Numbered from the stretch's first letter, positions 17,801 to 27,274 are shown. The stretch is DNA of 64,000 nt from Chryseobacterium cheonjiense (GCF_012927265.1 NZ_JABBGF010000003.1:372001-436000); one strand, 5' to 3'. Numbers and translations are program-made. The notes: generated from the sequence alone by a model not told the origin.

Positions 17801-20800
17801 GCGCCTGGCGGTGTAACCAATGGGCTTACGCTTTGGATGAATCCTGATGCAGGAATTGATAATGCTGCGAACATATCAACATGGACCGATCAGGTAAATG
17901 GGGTCGTAATTCCAAGAAAAAATACCAATACTACTTTATCCATTAACACGACACTCAATTTCAATAGAGTTGTTAATATGCCTACAACAGGCTCTAATGG
18001 TTTTGAATTACCGGCTTCAAATTCTAATATCACCCGTTATGATCCTAATGCTACTGACGGAATGAGTGTTTTTGGAGCTGGCGTACAGTCAACTTCATGG
18101 AATAATTACGGAGCTTTACTATCTAAAACCGATGGAGGAGCCTGGGACAATGGCTGGGTAATGTCTACGACCAATATCTCAGGAAGCAACTGGGGATTAT
18201 TATATGTATGGGGAAATGAGAGTGGTACCGGAGTGGGTAATTCCGCGGTTACATCCTCAGGAAGCCTGATACGGGGTAATGCTTTTGTTGCGTCCGGTTG
18301 GTGGGACCCTGCTCTAACGAATAAAAATAATATAGACCTGGATGCCGCTTTCAGTGGCAGCATTAATGTGGCTACTACAAATTCTGTAGGAAGTCCTTTA
18401 GGCATCGGGTATGCTCAGGGAGACGCATTTGGCGGCCAGCTGGGTGACCAGATTTATTATAACCGCTCATTGAGCAGTACTGAGCGTGCAAGAGTTCAGT
18501 CTTATCTTTCCGTTAAGTTTGGAACGACCTTAGGAACCAATGCATTGCCGTTTAATTATTTAAACAGTTTGGGAAATACCATCTGGACAGGAAGTGCGAC
18601 TTATCAGAACAATATTGCAGGAATTGCTAGGGATGATGCTTCAGGATTAAATCAGAAACAGTCTCAAAGCGCATTGAGTGGCTTACAGCCGGTAATCGGA
18701 AACGTGAATATTACTGGTACCAATGCCAATAACACCAATAACTTCAGTGCAGATTTATCTGCCTTGGTTTGGGGTTCTGATACGGGAAGCACGTCTTTTG
18801 CCACTTCTTTCGTATTTGGAGGACTGAATAACAGGATGACCCGTATCTGGAGAGTACAGGAAACCGGAACGGTAGGAACTGTAAAAGTGGCCTTACCGGT
18901 AAGCCAGGTACAGGGAAATGCAACCCAGCTTAATTTGGTGGTAAGTGCAGATGCAACGATTGATGGCAGTGATACCAGAACAGCAATGACTCTGGAAACG
19001 TTAGGAGGCGTGCAATACTATACTGCAACGGTAGATTTCACAACAGGGCAATTCTTTACTTTTGCTGCGCTGGCAACAGCTCCGGGAGGAGTTTTTGCTA
19101 ATCTAAGAATCTGGCTTAAGGCAGATGACGGATTTACTCCTTCTTCCTGGGCAGACAGATCTGGTAATTCAAATGATTTTACCCAGACCAATGCATCCAG
19201 ACAGCCTAATCTTATCGCTGCCGGTACAAAATATAATTTTAACCCAACCGTTAATTTTGGGACTACCGGTTCAGATGCAAGATTTATGGTTGTGCCAAGC
19301 GGAAGACCGTTTACGGCCAATGGTTTGGATGGAACCTTCTTGCTTACTATCAATCAGAATACGAATAGCGGTTTCAGAGATTATTTAGGCTTTGGGGGTA
19401 CAACTACAGGATCAGGTCTTACTAATGCGAATGATCCGGTATTTACTTCCAATGACAACGGAAGCAGAACCTTCAGGATATTCCCGTATAGTGGTGCTAC
19501 TTCTACTACAAATCTTCAATTAACAGCCGGTATCACCTATATTTCAGATGTTACCTGGAGAGTGGGAGTCGCAGGAGGTATTACCTATGGATTGAATGGT
19601 TTTAATGGTTCTAGTGGTAATACTTTTACCGCAGGTAACTCATTAGGATTTAATGGTGGTATCTTGGGGGCTCAGCCTGAAGTATCTGATGCGTTTATGT
19701 CTGAGGTGATTGCTTATGAAAGAGCTTTAACGGCGGCAGAAATGCAGAGAGTACGTACCTATTTATCCATTAAATATGGAACAACACTCGATCAGAGTAC
19801 GGCACAAAACTATTTAGCTTCTGATGGCACTACCGTTTTATGGAATGCAACAACCAACGCGGCTTACAAAAACAATATCGCGGGAATTGGAAGAGATGAT
19901 ACGTCAACGTTAAATCAAAAGCAGTCCCAGAGTATAAACAGCGGCACTCAGGTAGTGATAGGTAATGGAAGTATCGCCGCAAGCAATGCAGCCAATACCA
20001 ACAGTTTTGCTGCAGATAAATCGGCGCTGGTTTGGGGAGATAATGGCCTTCCGCTTACCTATATCACTTCGGTAAACAATAATATTCCTTCCGGGTTAAA
20101 CTTTGCGTATCGTATGAGCAGGATTTGGAGGGTTCAGGAAACCGGAACGGTAGGAACCGTTAAAGTAGCGATGCGTGCGGCTGCAGTAGCGTATGGGGAG
20201 AATGCTTATATTATTGTAAGCTCCGATCCTACATTTGCCAGCGGAAATACGTGGTATCCATTAACAACAACGACAACAATCAATGGTGTGACCCATTATA
20301 CCGCAGATATAGACTTTACCAGCGGACAGTACTTTACTTTTGGAGCAAAAGTAATCGGTCCCGGAGGAGTTCCCGGTTCATCCTTATGGCTGCGTGCCGA
20401 TAAAGCGGGCACTTACACCAATAATGCAGCCGTAAATAACTGGGATGACGTGAGTGTGAATGATAATGATGTGATACAGAATACAGCAGCCAACCAGCCT
20501 TTGTACAAAGACAATACAACGGATAATATCAACTTTAATCCGGTGATGGATTTCGACGGGTCAAATGATGTTCTTACTGATGCTGATGGAATTCTGGGTA
20601 CAACTACCTACAGCAATGCATCAGCCTTTACAGTAAATACAACAAGGGTAATAAGCAACTCGGCTGTTTTCATTGAATCTCAATCAACCTCAAACCAAAT
20701 TGCTATGCTTGCTCCTTGGGGAGATGGTACTACATATTGGGACGGCGCATTTAGCAGCAGGATCTCTGCAGCCTGGGGAGGAACGCTAAATACACCATAT

Positions 20801-23146
20801 TTATGGACCGGATGGAATAACAACAGTCTTACCCCAAAAAACTCTCTTCGTCGTAACGGATTACAGCTGGCAAGTGGAAATACGCTGTTAAATTACGCAG
20901 GAAGTAATTCATCTATGAATATTGGACCAACTTATAATGGAAAAATAGGAGAGGTGGTATTTAACACCAATGCGTTAAGTGTAAACGAGAGACAAAGAGT
21001 AGAAAGTTATTTAGCCATTAAGTATGGATTTACTTTAGATCAGACGACAGCACAGAATTATCTGAACTCTGCTTCAGCAGTAATTTGGAATGCAACAACA
21101 AATGCTGGTTATAACAATAATATCGCAGGGGTCATGAGAGATGATGCTTCAGGATTAACCCAGAAACAGTCTCAGAGTGTGAACAGCGGATTGCAGCCGG
21201 TAATCGGAAATGTAAATATTGCCGATACCAATGCGAACAATACAAATAGCTTTGCAGCAGACTTATCTTCTTTGGTTTGGGGTTCAGATACAGGAAGCAC
21301 CTCTTTTGCCACTTCTTTCGTATTTGGAGGTTTAACTAATAGAATGACCCGAATCTGGAGGGTACAGGAAACAGGAACGCTAGGAATAGTCAAAGTAGCT
21401 TTACCAGTAAGTCAAATTTCAGGAGGTATAAATCAGCTTAATTTAGTGACAAGTGCAGATGCAACGTTTGACGGTAGTGATACCCGAACAGCCATGACGT
21501 TGGAAACGTTAGGCGGGGTGCAGTATTATACGGCAACAGTAGATTTTACTTCCGGACAGTTCTTTAGTTTTGCTGCTTTGCTAACAGGGCCAGGTGGTGT
21601 ACTAGGAGCCAGTGTTTGGCTGAGAGCAGATGCGGGAACCTCTACATCTACTGATGGAGTGGGTATTTCACAATGGAATAATCAAAGTGATACCAACAAT
21701 AATGCGTTTCAGGCTACATCTGGTAACCAGCCTCTATTCCGAACCAACAGTGCTAAAGCTATTAACTTCAATCCGGTTATAGATTTCGATGGAGTAGACG
21801 ATTATGTGGATGGTGTTACACCTGTTCAGGGTACAATACACAGTCTCTTTGCAATCGGTAGGACAAACACAATAATTCCGGATGGACAGACATTCTTTAG
21901 TTGTGGTGTTCCTGTTGGAAATAGTAATGGATATGCATTCAGGATTTTCAATGATAGAATAACCTATGTTCGCGGAAGTACAGGAACATATAATTCTATT
22001 GTTACCAATTTTAACATTGTAAATGCCAACCAGCCTTTCCAGGCTTCTTTAACTTATACAAATACTACGAATGTAGCAACTATTTATAAAGATGGCAGTA
22101 TTAGGCAGACAGGCACTATAAGTACTTCGGCTAATCCTACAAATACGTATTCAATAGGATCAAGGACTGTAAATGGGCGTGATTTTTATTTTAATGGAGC
22201 AATACCAGAAGTAGTAGCTTACGGACTCTTGCTTACGTCTAATGAGATACAGAGAGTTAACAGTTATCTGGCTATTAAATATGGTCTTACGCTGGATCAG
22301 ACGACGCCACAAAATTATCTCGCTTCCAATAGTACTGTTATTTGGAATGCTGCGACAAGTACAGGGTTTAATAATAATATATTTGGAATACTGAGAGATG
22401 ATGTGTCGACTTTACACCAGCGAATCTCCAAATCGGTGAACAGTGGCAGTGTGCTCACCTTATCTACCGATACCAACTTTACCAACGCCAACAGTACCCA
22501 TGCGGCCATTGGTACAGACCTTCAGTCATTGGTCATCGGGGAGACCACAGGAGCATATACCTTTACCGGTACTGCGCTTACCGCTTCAGGAATTACTTTC
22601 AGTACTACCGAAGCCATGGCTAAACGCTGGAAAGTCCAGGATACGGGAGGTATCAGCTGTATCAACTTACGTTTTGATGCCACTTCATTGCCGGCCTTAT
22701 CCGGAAATGAACGCTATTACCTGATCGTGAGTGATGATGCCAATTTCACTTCAAACGTAGTGTACCGGGCAGTGACCAGAACCGGCAACAATATCGATGT
22801 AAGCGTAAACTTCAGAGACAATAATGTATCTTATTTTACATTAGCCAAAAAAGATCTGGGCATCTCCGGAGGAGACCTTACCGATGTGAAATCCGGTATC
22901 AGTACCATTCCTTCCGCAGGCTGGAAGCCAACGCTTCCAAACACCTACCTGGAAATCAATTCCAACTCCAAAGGACTGGTGGTAAGCCGCGTAGCCAGCA
23001 CTGCTGCAATCGTTAACCCGATTGAAGGAATGATCATCTATGATCTTAGCGATAACACGATGAAAGTCTATACAGGCACCATCTGGAGAAAACTAGGGGA
23101 CTACAGTACAGGAAGTAACGGCAACATCAATATTTTCTGTAATTAA
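14810..23146 (+). CDS. Giant repetitive secreted surface protein with LamG-like units
   Basis: 2778 residues. A signal peptide MKKYIYLIIILLLSIKAFAQ is followed by an N-terminal beta-rich domain (about 21-172). Six units of 409-426 residues begin at PGGV motifs near residues 173, 582, 1000, 1424, 1850 and 2261. Each unit has a variable half resembling a LamG/concanavalin-like jelly roll (LWLKPDSG..., ending SYLAIKYG) and a conserved half (NNIAGI, RDDAS, NQKQSQS, ALVWGSD, RIWRVQETGTVG, TLETLGGVQYYTATVDF). The C-terminal 95 residues are a different module (LEINSNSKGLVVSRV ... GMIIYDLSDNTMKVYTGT). The sequence is Thr/Asn/Ser-rich and lacks membrane helices after the signal. A cell-surface or released adhesin or carbohydrate-binding role is inferred. 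The frame is intact across 8.3 kb. Confidence 0.85.
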   Translation: MKKYIYLIIILLLSIKAFAQGHLPGTAVPATPNTSPWNGYTAAPDYRQNASVTNAQSTALLPTGSSGTDIFANYLVDTTGYTFYLVYTTNGTVPTKTNGTVVNMSFAVVSGSNRIWAGKIPQQSAGTIVNYVIYVNTTGGTLAAANNRIASSRLGIQATWTEGDTYYSMITPGGVTNTVAWYKADTGLAATTWADQSGHNYNLTRTSAPAGSVTLNFNPVASFTGVTANQYNNTATKAAWPVGSNATTYYYVAKNSAAIANRAALGIGANGASTGFHSGQVATTGLISSAGATAFTTGVATASLASPPDWDNTKSNQGINLVRTGYDSGAGRNYVAAQGSAPTNNTNNVNPTYANTSAFRIGASGDNGIFWNGDVAEVIVFPSQHASTDYLKVESYLALKYGITKTGAYQLSNGTSVYNDATYNNNIAGISRDDASTLNQKQSQSQNSGLQPVIGNVNIAATNTGNANNFSADLSALVWGSDTGNTSFATSFVFGGLNNRMARIWRVQETGTVGNVKVAIPVSQLAGNISSLNLVVSADTTFDGTDTRTAMTLETLGGVQYYTATVDFTSGQFFSFAALVTAPGGVLTNLQLWLKPDSGVTTSGTNVTTWTNQTPAGLSFTQGTVAKQPALVSNYMNFNPGVSFATSGQEMSLINGNPTLFGVNDPMSLFYLANSGSTSGARTILEIHNSSADFPTFEWRGTNFGMDLDGTPFQDNGYSLINTVQANTPYIIASAFNNTNSGGQIYNMQNGVSLNTRTGNTALSVGSGLFLGGNGGGEYFLGAIPEVIGYNAYVNNNTDIQKINTYLAIKYGMTLGSTASTVNYLNSSGNVIWTGDTTYQNNISGIERDDASALNQKQSQSVNTGLQPVIGNVNITDTNANNTNNFTADLSALVWGSDTGNTAFATSFVFGGLNNRVTRIWRVQETGTVGTVKVALPASQITANLSSLSLVVSADATFDGSDTRTAMTLETLGGVQYYTATVDFTTGQFFTFAAFTVAPGGVTNGLTLWMNPDAGIDNAANISTWTDQVNGVVIPRKNTNTTLSINTTLNFNRVVNMPTTGSNGFELPASNSNITRYDPNATDGMSVFGAGVQSTSWNNYGALLSKTDGGAWDNGWVMSTTNISGSNWGLLYVWGNESGTGVGNSAVTSSGSLIRGNAFVASGWWDPALTNKNNIDLDAAFSGSINVATTNSVGSPLGIGYAQGDAFGGQLGDQIYYNRSLSSTERARVQSYLSVKFGTTLGTNALPFNYLNSLGNTIWTGSATYQNNIAGIARDDASGLNQKQSQSALSGLQPVIGNVNITGTNANNTNNFSADLSALVWGSDTGSTSFATSFVFGGLNNRMTRIWRVQETGTVGTVKVALPVSQVQGNATQLNLVVSADATIDGSDTRTAMTLETLGGVQYYTATVDFTTGQFFTFAALATAPGGVFANLRIWLKADDGFTPSSWADRSGNSNDFTQTNASRQPNLIAAGTKYNFNPTVNFGTTGSDARFMVVPSGRPFTANGLDGTFLLTINQNTNSGFRDYLGFGGTTTGSGLTNANDPVFTSNDNGSRTFRIFPYSGATSTTNLQLTAGITYISDVTWRVGVAGGITYGLNGFNGSSGNTFTAGNSLGFNGGILGAQPEVSDAFMSEVIAYERALTAAEMQRVRTYLSIKYGTTLDQSTAQNYLASDGTTVLWNATTNAAYKNNIAGIGRDDTSTLNQKQSQSINSGTQVVIGNGSIAASNAANTNSFAADKSALVWGDNGLPLTYITSVNNNIPSGLNFAYRMSRIWRVQETGTVGTVKVAMRAAAVAYGENAYIIVSSDPTFASGNTWYPLTTTTTINGVTHYTADIDFTSGQYFTFGAKVIGPGGVPGSSLWLRADKAGTYTNNAAVNNWDDVSVNDNDVIQNTAANQPLYKDNTTDNINFNPVMDFDGSNDVLTDADGILGTTTYSNASAFTVNTTRVISNSAVFIESQSTSNQIAMLAPWGDGTTYWDGAFSSRISAAWGGTLNTPYLWTGWNNNSLTPKNSLRRNGLQLASGNTLLNYAGSNSSMNIGPTYNGKIGEVVFNTNALSVNERQRVESYLAIKYGFTLDQTTAQNYLNSASAVIWNATTNAGYNNNIAGVMRDDASGLTQKQSQSVNSGLQPVIGNVNIADTNANNTNSFAADLSSLVWGSDTGSTSFATSFVFGGLTNRMTRIWRVQETGTLGIVKVALPVSQISGGINQLNLVTSADATFDGSDTRTAMTLETLGGVQYYTATVDFTSGQFFSFAALLTGPGGVLGASVWLRADAGTSTSTDGVGISQWNNQSDTNNNAFQATSGNQPLFRTNSAKAINFNPVIDFDGVDDYVDGVTPVQGTIHSLFAIGRTNTIIPDGQTFFSCGVPVGNSNGYAFRIFNDRITYVRGSTGTYNSIVTNFNIVNANQPFQASLTYTNTTNVATIYKDGSIRQTGTISTSANPTNTYSIGSRTVNGRDFYFNGAIPEVVAYGLLLTSNEIQRVNSYLAIKYGLTLDQTTPQNYLASNSTVIWNAATSTGFNNNIFGILRDDVSTLHQRISKSVNSGSVLTLSTDTNFTNANSTHAAIGTDLQSLVIGETTGAYTFTGTALTASGITFSTTEAMAKRWKVQDTGGISCINLRFDATSLPALSGNERYYLIVSDDANFTSNVVYRAVTRTGNNIDVSVNFRDNNVSYFTLAKKDLGISGGDLTDVKSGISTIPSAGWKPTLPNTYLEINSNSKGLVVSRVASTAAIVNPIEGMIIYDLSDNTMKVYTGTIWRKLGDYSTGSNGNINIFCN
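15328..22855 (+). repeat. Six tandem mosaic units of about 1.25 kb within the giant gene
   Basis: Unit starts (PGGV codons) fall near 15328, 16556, 17809, 19081, 20359 and 21591. The downstream halves of units 1, 2, 3 and 5 are almost the same at DNA level (for example the stretches around 16240, 17490, 18760 and 21270). The upstream halves diverge strongly. Unit 4 is intermediate, and the second half of unit 6 is the most diverged. Such sequence is prone to recombination and to assembly collapse. Confidence 0.85.
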
Positions 23147-23162
23147 ACCATAATAACTAATT

Positions 23163-23188
23163 CGGGGCTGTACCTGGTTACAGCCCCG
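23163..23188 (+). terminator. Hairpin between the giant gene and its downstream neighbour
   Basis: CGGGGCTGTA (23163-23172), 6-nt loop, TACAGCCCCG (23179-23188): a perfect 10-bp stem. The T-tract after it is weak, so it may attenuate rather than fully stop transcription into the gene at 23212. Confidence 0.6.
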
Positions 23189-23211
23189 GATTTAACAAAT
23201 TAAGAAAGAAG

Positions 23212-23700
23212 ATGAAAAATATAATAATATTAGCAACACTTGCTCTTGCCGGGTGGTTTCATGCCCAGGTGGCGATAGGAAAGACCACGCTCACCAACAG
23301 CTCAGTGGCGTTGGAATTCGGTACCGATGTAAGAGGGATCCGTCTTCCGGTGGTGACAGATGTATCCGCCATGACGGGAACCAACGGCAGTATGGTTTTC
23401 GATGCAGCCACGGGCAGCTTCAGGTTTTATGCCAATAATGTCTGGAGTACAGCCACTGCGGGAGGGCAGACCGGAGGAGCTCCAACGGGAGCAGATACCG
23501 GAAACGGAGTGATTATAGGCGCCAATTCCAGCAGTGCAACAGGCGCGTTGATTATAGAATCTTCAGATAAGGCTTTGGTATTACCCAGAGCAGTTCTGAT
23601 AGACCAGCGCACGATAACCGGCGTAAAAGGCCTCGCCATGTGGGATTCTGCCATGAAGGCGGTGGTGGTTTATGACGGTGCAAAATGGAATTTCTACTAA
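23212..23700 (+). CDS. Small secreted protein with two copies of the giant's C-terminal module
   Basis: 162 residues. The signal peptide MKNIIILATLALAGWFHAQ is followed by two related segments. The first is VALEFGTDVRGIRLPVVT ... GSMVFDAATGSFRFYANNVW (about 31-80). The second is ALIIESSDKALVLPRAVL ... GLAMWDSAMKAVVVYDGAKW (about 112-160). The same pattern (xLPRV, a G-x-hydrophobic-hydrophobic strand, D, K-V-Y-x-G-x-x-W) ends the 2778-residue protein upstream. It starts 65 bp after that gene, so the two are likely coexpressed. Function is unknown; binding to the giant protein or to a shared surface partner is a guess. Confidence 0.65.
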   Translation: MKNIIILATLALAGWFHAQVAIGKTTLTNSSVALEFGTDVRGIRLPVVTDVSAMTGTNGSMVFDAATGSFRFYANNVWSTATAGGQTGGAPTGADTGNGVIIGANSSSATGALIIESSDKALVLPRAVLIDQRTITGVKGLAMWDSAMKAVVVYDGAKWNFY

Positions 23701-24283
23701 ATTTTTAACGTATCAAAATGTATATGGTATTATCTTTTAGAAGCAGAACAGCGGCTTTCAGGATAACCCTCTATTTTGAATATGCATCCGTCTTAGAATG
23801 TACCTGGTAAACCGCAGGTAACGTATTTATTTTGGGACAAGAAGGATGCTTACTTGCACTCAAGTGAAGCTCTTACTTCGGAGCAAGAAGGGTGCTTACT
23901 TGCCGGGAGCCTAAAAGCTCATGGTAACATCTCCGAAAGGATTCTTTTAACACAATGATAAACACCAGATCAGACCATCTGATTTGGTGTTTTTTTTGTA
24001 CCATTGCTTTACAATACAGCTTATAAATAGATCTGTGTCAACCGTGAAAGATTAAAAGAGTTTCGCCAATTTGGATATTTTTCGCCGCGCAGCACAGAAA
24101 AATGTATTGAGAACCTATGAATAGAAAGATGAACAGAATAAACTTCTCGATACGCTTTTTTCAAAAGATAGTCGAAGTGATGAAAATAAATTAAAATACA
24201 AAACGGGTTATTATCAAATTATTTTCCAACCTTTTTACCGTTTCATGCATCTCTATAAATAGAAACAGTTGAAACAAAAAACT
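23701..24283. other. Intergenic region with a short direct repeat and a terminator
   Basis: 583 bases without a gene. A near-duplicate of about 20 nt occurs at about 23840 and 23885 (each reading CAAGAAGG, G or A, TGCTTACTTGC). A strong terminator lies at 23961-23997. The rest up to the VIT gene shows nothing I can name. Confidence 0.6.
23961..23997 (+). terminator. Intrinsic terminator of the giant-protein locus
   Basis: AACACCAGATCAGA and TCTGATTTGGTGTT form a long stem with a 3-nt loop (CCA), followed by a run of Ts to 23997. It lies about 260 nt after the 162-residue gene. Confidence 0.8.
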
Positions 24284-27274
24284 ATGAAAAGGTTATATAT
24301 AAAATTCCTGCTATTTTTTCCGGTTCTCTTTCTGGCTCAGACTCCGGTTATTGAAAGTCCGGACGGAAAAGGAAATTATAAAAAAGACGATCAGGTAATT
24401 CTTCAGAAATTGCAAATCGAAACGAAAATTGCCGGAAGAATTTCTACCAATACCGTAACGATGGTTCTCAGGAACAATTCTGCACGGCTCAGAGAAGGTC
24501 GGATTACTTTTCCGCTTCCCGAAGGAGTGAATGTAAGCGGCTATGCTTTAGACATCAACGGAAAACTCAGGAATGCGGTTCCCGTGGAAAAAGAAAAAGC
24601 GAAAGAGGTTTACGAAACCATTAAAAAAAGAAATGTAGATCCCGGAATCCTGGAAAAAACGGAGGGGAACAATTTCCGTACAACCGTATATCCCATCGCA
24701 CCCAATGGCGGGGAAAGAATGGTTCAGATTACCTACCATTATGAACTGAAGAAGTCAGGGAATGCTTATGAATATTTTTTACCCCTGAATTATACCGCTG
24801 AAATTCCTGAATTTGATATTAAAACAACTGTTTTTCAAAACGAAAACCTGCCGGAGCTTAAAGAGAGACCCGATGGAAGCTTTGATTTTGTTAAAAACGG
24901 AAATGTATGGACCGCCGAAACGCACAAAAGAAATTACAGACCCGGCAACAATATTAGAATAAACTTTCCGGTACATCAGGAAGGGCAAAGTGTTTTAATT
25001 CAAAAAGCATCAGGTAATGCTTCTTATTTTCTGGCTGATATTGCTGTAGATTCAGGCGAAAGAGCTAAAAAACTTCCCAATGTGCTGGCAATAGTCTGGG
25101 ATAATTCCCTAAGCGGGCAGAAACGGGACCATCAGAAAGAACTGGCTTTACTGCAACACTATTTTAATATAAACAGAAACCTTACAGTAAACATTTATTT
25201 CATTAACAATACTTTCGAAGAAGGGCAGGCTTTTAAAATTGATAATGGAAACTGGAGCGAACTAAAGACTTACCTTTTAAAAACGACCTATGACGGCGGA
25301 ACAGATTTCGGGAAATTAACAACATTACGCGAAGCTGAAATTTTATTTTTCACGGACGGCCTATCATCTTTCGGAGAACCGAATAGGGTATGGAAGCAGC
25401 CGGTTTATACGATTGCATCTTCTAATAATGTAAATTTTGACCAATTGAAATTCATGAGCAATACAACCGGAGGCGAATTTTTAAATCTTAATGAAAATGA
25501 TCCCGGAAAAGAAGCGCGTAAACTGTTGTACCAGCCGAAGAAATTTTTAGGCATTGAAAATAACGGGAAGCTTTCGGAAGTATATCCTTCTTTGAAAGAG
25601 ACCGTTGCCGATGATTTTGTTTTAACAGGAATTATAAAAGGCGATACGTCTGCAATTAAAGTGAAATTCGGGTATGGAAATGAAGTTACTGAAACCAAAA
25701 CAATTAGTTTAAATACAGATGAACAGGCAGTTAAAGACTGGGAGATTTCAAAATTCTGGGCTCAGAAAAAGCTTAATGAACTGGAGATTTTCGGGAAGAA
25801 AAATAAGAAAGAGATTAAAAATATCAGCTCGCAATTCGGGCTTGTAAGCAGCAATATGAGCTTAATGGTATTGGAAAACGTCGAGGACTATGTTCGTTAT
25901 GATATTGCTCCGCCCGCAGAATTAAAAGCAAAGTTCGATGAAATCATTAAAGGCAATCTGGTAAAAAAAGACGAGCATGTAAAAGATCTCATGAGTGATG
26001 CGGAAAGAATGACTGAAAATCTTAAAAAATGGTGGGATACAGACTATGAGCAAAAGAAAAAATCAAAACGTTATCCCGAACCTACATCTTACCGGGCTTT
26101 AAGCGATACGATAAGCAGAGATCAGCAAATAGAAGAAGTTGTTGTAACAGGATACAATAGCAGGCAAGACAATGATGAAGAGTCTGAAGTTTCCGAACCA
26201 AGACGCGAGCGGCAACAGATGAGCGTCCGTAAAATGTCAGCTGTGGCATCGACTACAGTGCTTAGTGCACTGTCAGGATCTGTCCCAGGGGTTATTGTAA
26301 AAACTGCAACTCCTACAGAAAGGGCGTCAGATATTATGAATTCCGGAAGAATTCTTACCGTTGATATTGATTCCAAAGCGCAATATATGAAGCTCTTCAA
26401 AGACATGAATAATCCTGAATCGATATATGAAATTTATCTCCAAAACCGTAAAGAACATGGTGAAACGCCACAGTATTACTTCGACGTTGCCCAGCTTTTA
26501 ATTAAAAATAATGATAAAAAGCGCGGATTGAAAGTATTGAGTGCTGTTGCCGATCTTGAGTTCGAAAATGAGGAGCTGTACAAATTACTAGCTTATAAAT
26601 TGAAGCAGGCTGAAGTGTATGATAAAGAGCTTTTTGCCACAGAAAAGGTGCTGGAATGGCGACCGTTTGATCCGCAAAGTTACAGGGATTTCGCGCTTGC
26701 CCTCGAGGACAACGGTCATTACCAAGATGCTCTTGATAATTTATACAAACTTCTTACACAGTCTTATACAAAAGAGCTTGCAGACCGGGACGACGGTATT
26801 GAAGAAACCATCATTATGGAGATCAATCAGCTTATCGCGAATCATGGGGATCAGCTTGACCTTACCAATATCAATCCTAAAATTATAGCAGATCTGCCGG
26901 TAAACATCCGTGTGGTCATCAACTGGAATAAAGACGACACCGATATTGATCTGTGGGTAACCGACCCGAATAATGAACGCTGCTATTATTCACATAAAGA
27001 AACTGAAATCGGAGGACGGCTGAGTGACGATTTTACGGGAGGTTTCGGGCCGGAACAGTTTTTACTGAAAAAAGCAGTCAAAGGTAAATATAAAATCCGG
27101 ACTAATTTCTTCGGTGAACAGCAGGTGGGAATTGCCGGACCTACCGCAATTATGGCAGAAATTTATATCAATTATGCCACCGGCAGACAGGAAAGAAAGA
27201 TCGTTGTATTTCAAAATCAAAAAGAAAATGACAGGAAAGAGGACGGTATTCTCATCGGAGAGTTTGAATTTTAG
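24284..27274 (+). CDS. VIT-domain protein with vWA-like, TonB-plug-like, repeat and DUF2135 regions
   Basis: 996 residues from the ATG at 24284; an upstream TTG at 24269 would only add five residues. A signal peptide (MKRLYIKFLLFFPVLFLAQ) is followed by a VIT domain (about 30-150; GRITFPLPEGVNVSGYALDI, then EKAKEVYETIKKRNVDPGIL). A vWA-like region (about 265-410) has DNSLS as MIDAS-like DxSxS. Residues 616-624 read IEEVVVTGY, and about 650-675 resembles the plug of SusC-type receptors (VLSALSGSVPGVIV). A helical, TPR-like stretch (about 700-860) and a C-terminal DUF2135 domain (about 873-985; VVINWNKDDTDIDLWVTDPN) complete it. Likely periplasmic or surface-exposed; function unknown. Confidence 0.8.
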   Translation: MKRLYIKFLLFFPVLFLAQTPVIESPDGKGNYKKDDQVILQKLQIETKIAGRISTNTVTMVLRNNSARLREGRITFPLPEGVNVSGYALDINGKLRNAVPVEKEKAKEVYETIKKRNVDPGILEKTEGNNFRTTVYPIAPNGGERMVQITYHYELKKSGNAYEYFLPLNYTAEIPEFDIKTTVFQNENLPELKERPDGSFDFVKNGNVWTAETHKRNYRPGNNIRINFPVHQEGQSVLIQKASGNASYFLADIAVDSGERAKKLPNVLAIVWDNSLSGQKRDHQKELALLQHYFNINRNLTVNIYFINNTFEEGQAFKIDNGNWSELKTYLLKTTYDGGTDFGKLTTLREAEILFFTDGLSSFGEPNRVWKQPVYTIASSNNVNFDQLKFMSNTTGGEFLNLNENDPGKEARKLLYQPKKFLGIENNGKLSEVYPSLKETVADDFVLTGIIKGDTSAIKVKFGYGNEVTETKTISLNTDEQAVKDWEISKFWAQKKLNELEIFGKKNKKEIKNISSQFGLVSSNMSLMVLENVEDYVRYDIAPPAELKAKFDEIIKGNLVKKDEHVKDLMSDAERMTENLKKWWDTDYEQKKKSKRYPEPTSYRALSDTISRDQQIEEVVVTGYNSRQDNDEESEVSEPRRERQQMSVRKMSAVASTTVLSALSGSVPGVIVKTATPTERASDIMNSGRILTVDIDSKAQYMKLFKDMNNPESIYEIYLQNRKEHGETPQYYFDVAQLLIKNNDKKRGLKVLSAVADLEFENEELYKLLAYKLKQAEVYDKELFATEKVLEWRPFDPQSYRDFALALEDNGHYQDALDNLYKLLTQSYTKELADRDDGIEETIIMEINQLIANHGDQLDLTNINPKIIADLPVNIRVVINWNKDDTDIDLWVTDPNNERCYYSHKETEIGGRLSDDFTGGFGPEQFLLKKAVKGKYKIRTNFFGEQQVGIAGPTAIMAEIYINYATGRQERKIVVFQNQKENDRKEDGILIGEFEF

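Noticed and set aside
14810..23146. Many long antisense open frames beneath the giant gene
   Set aside because: They recur at the same place in each repeat unit and reflect codon bias of the Thr/Asn-rich repeats, not separate genes.
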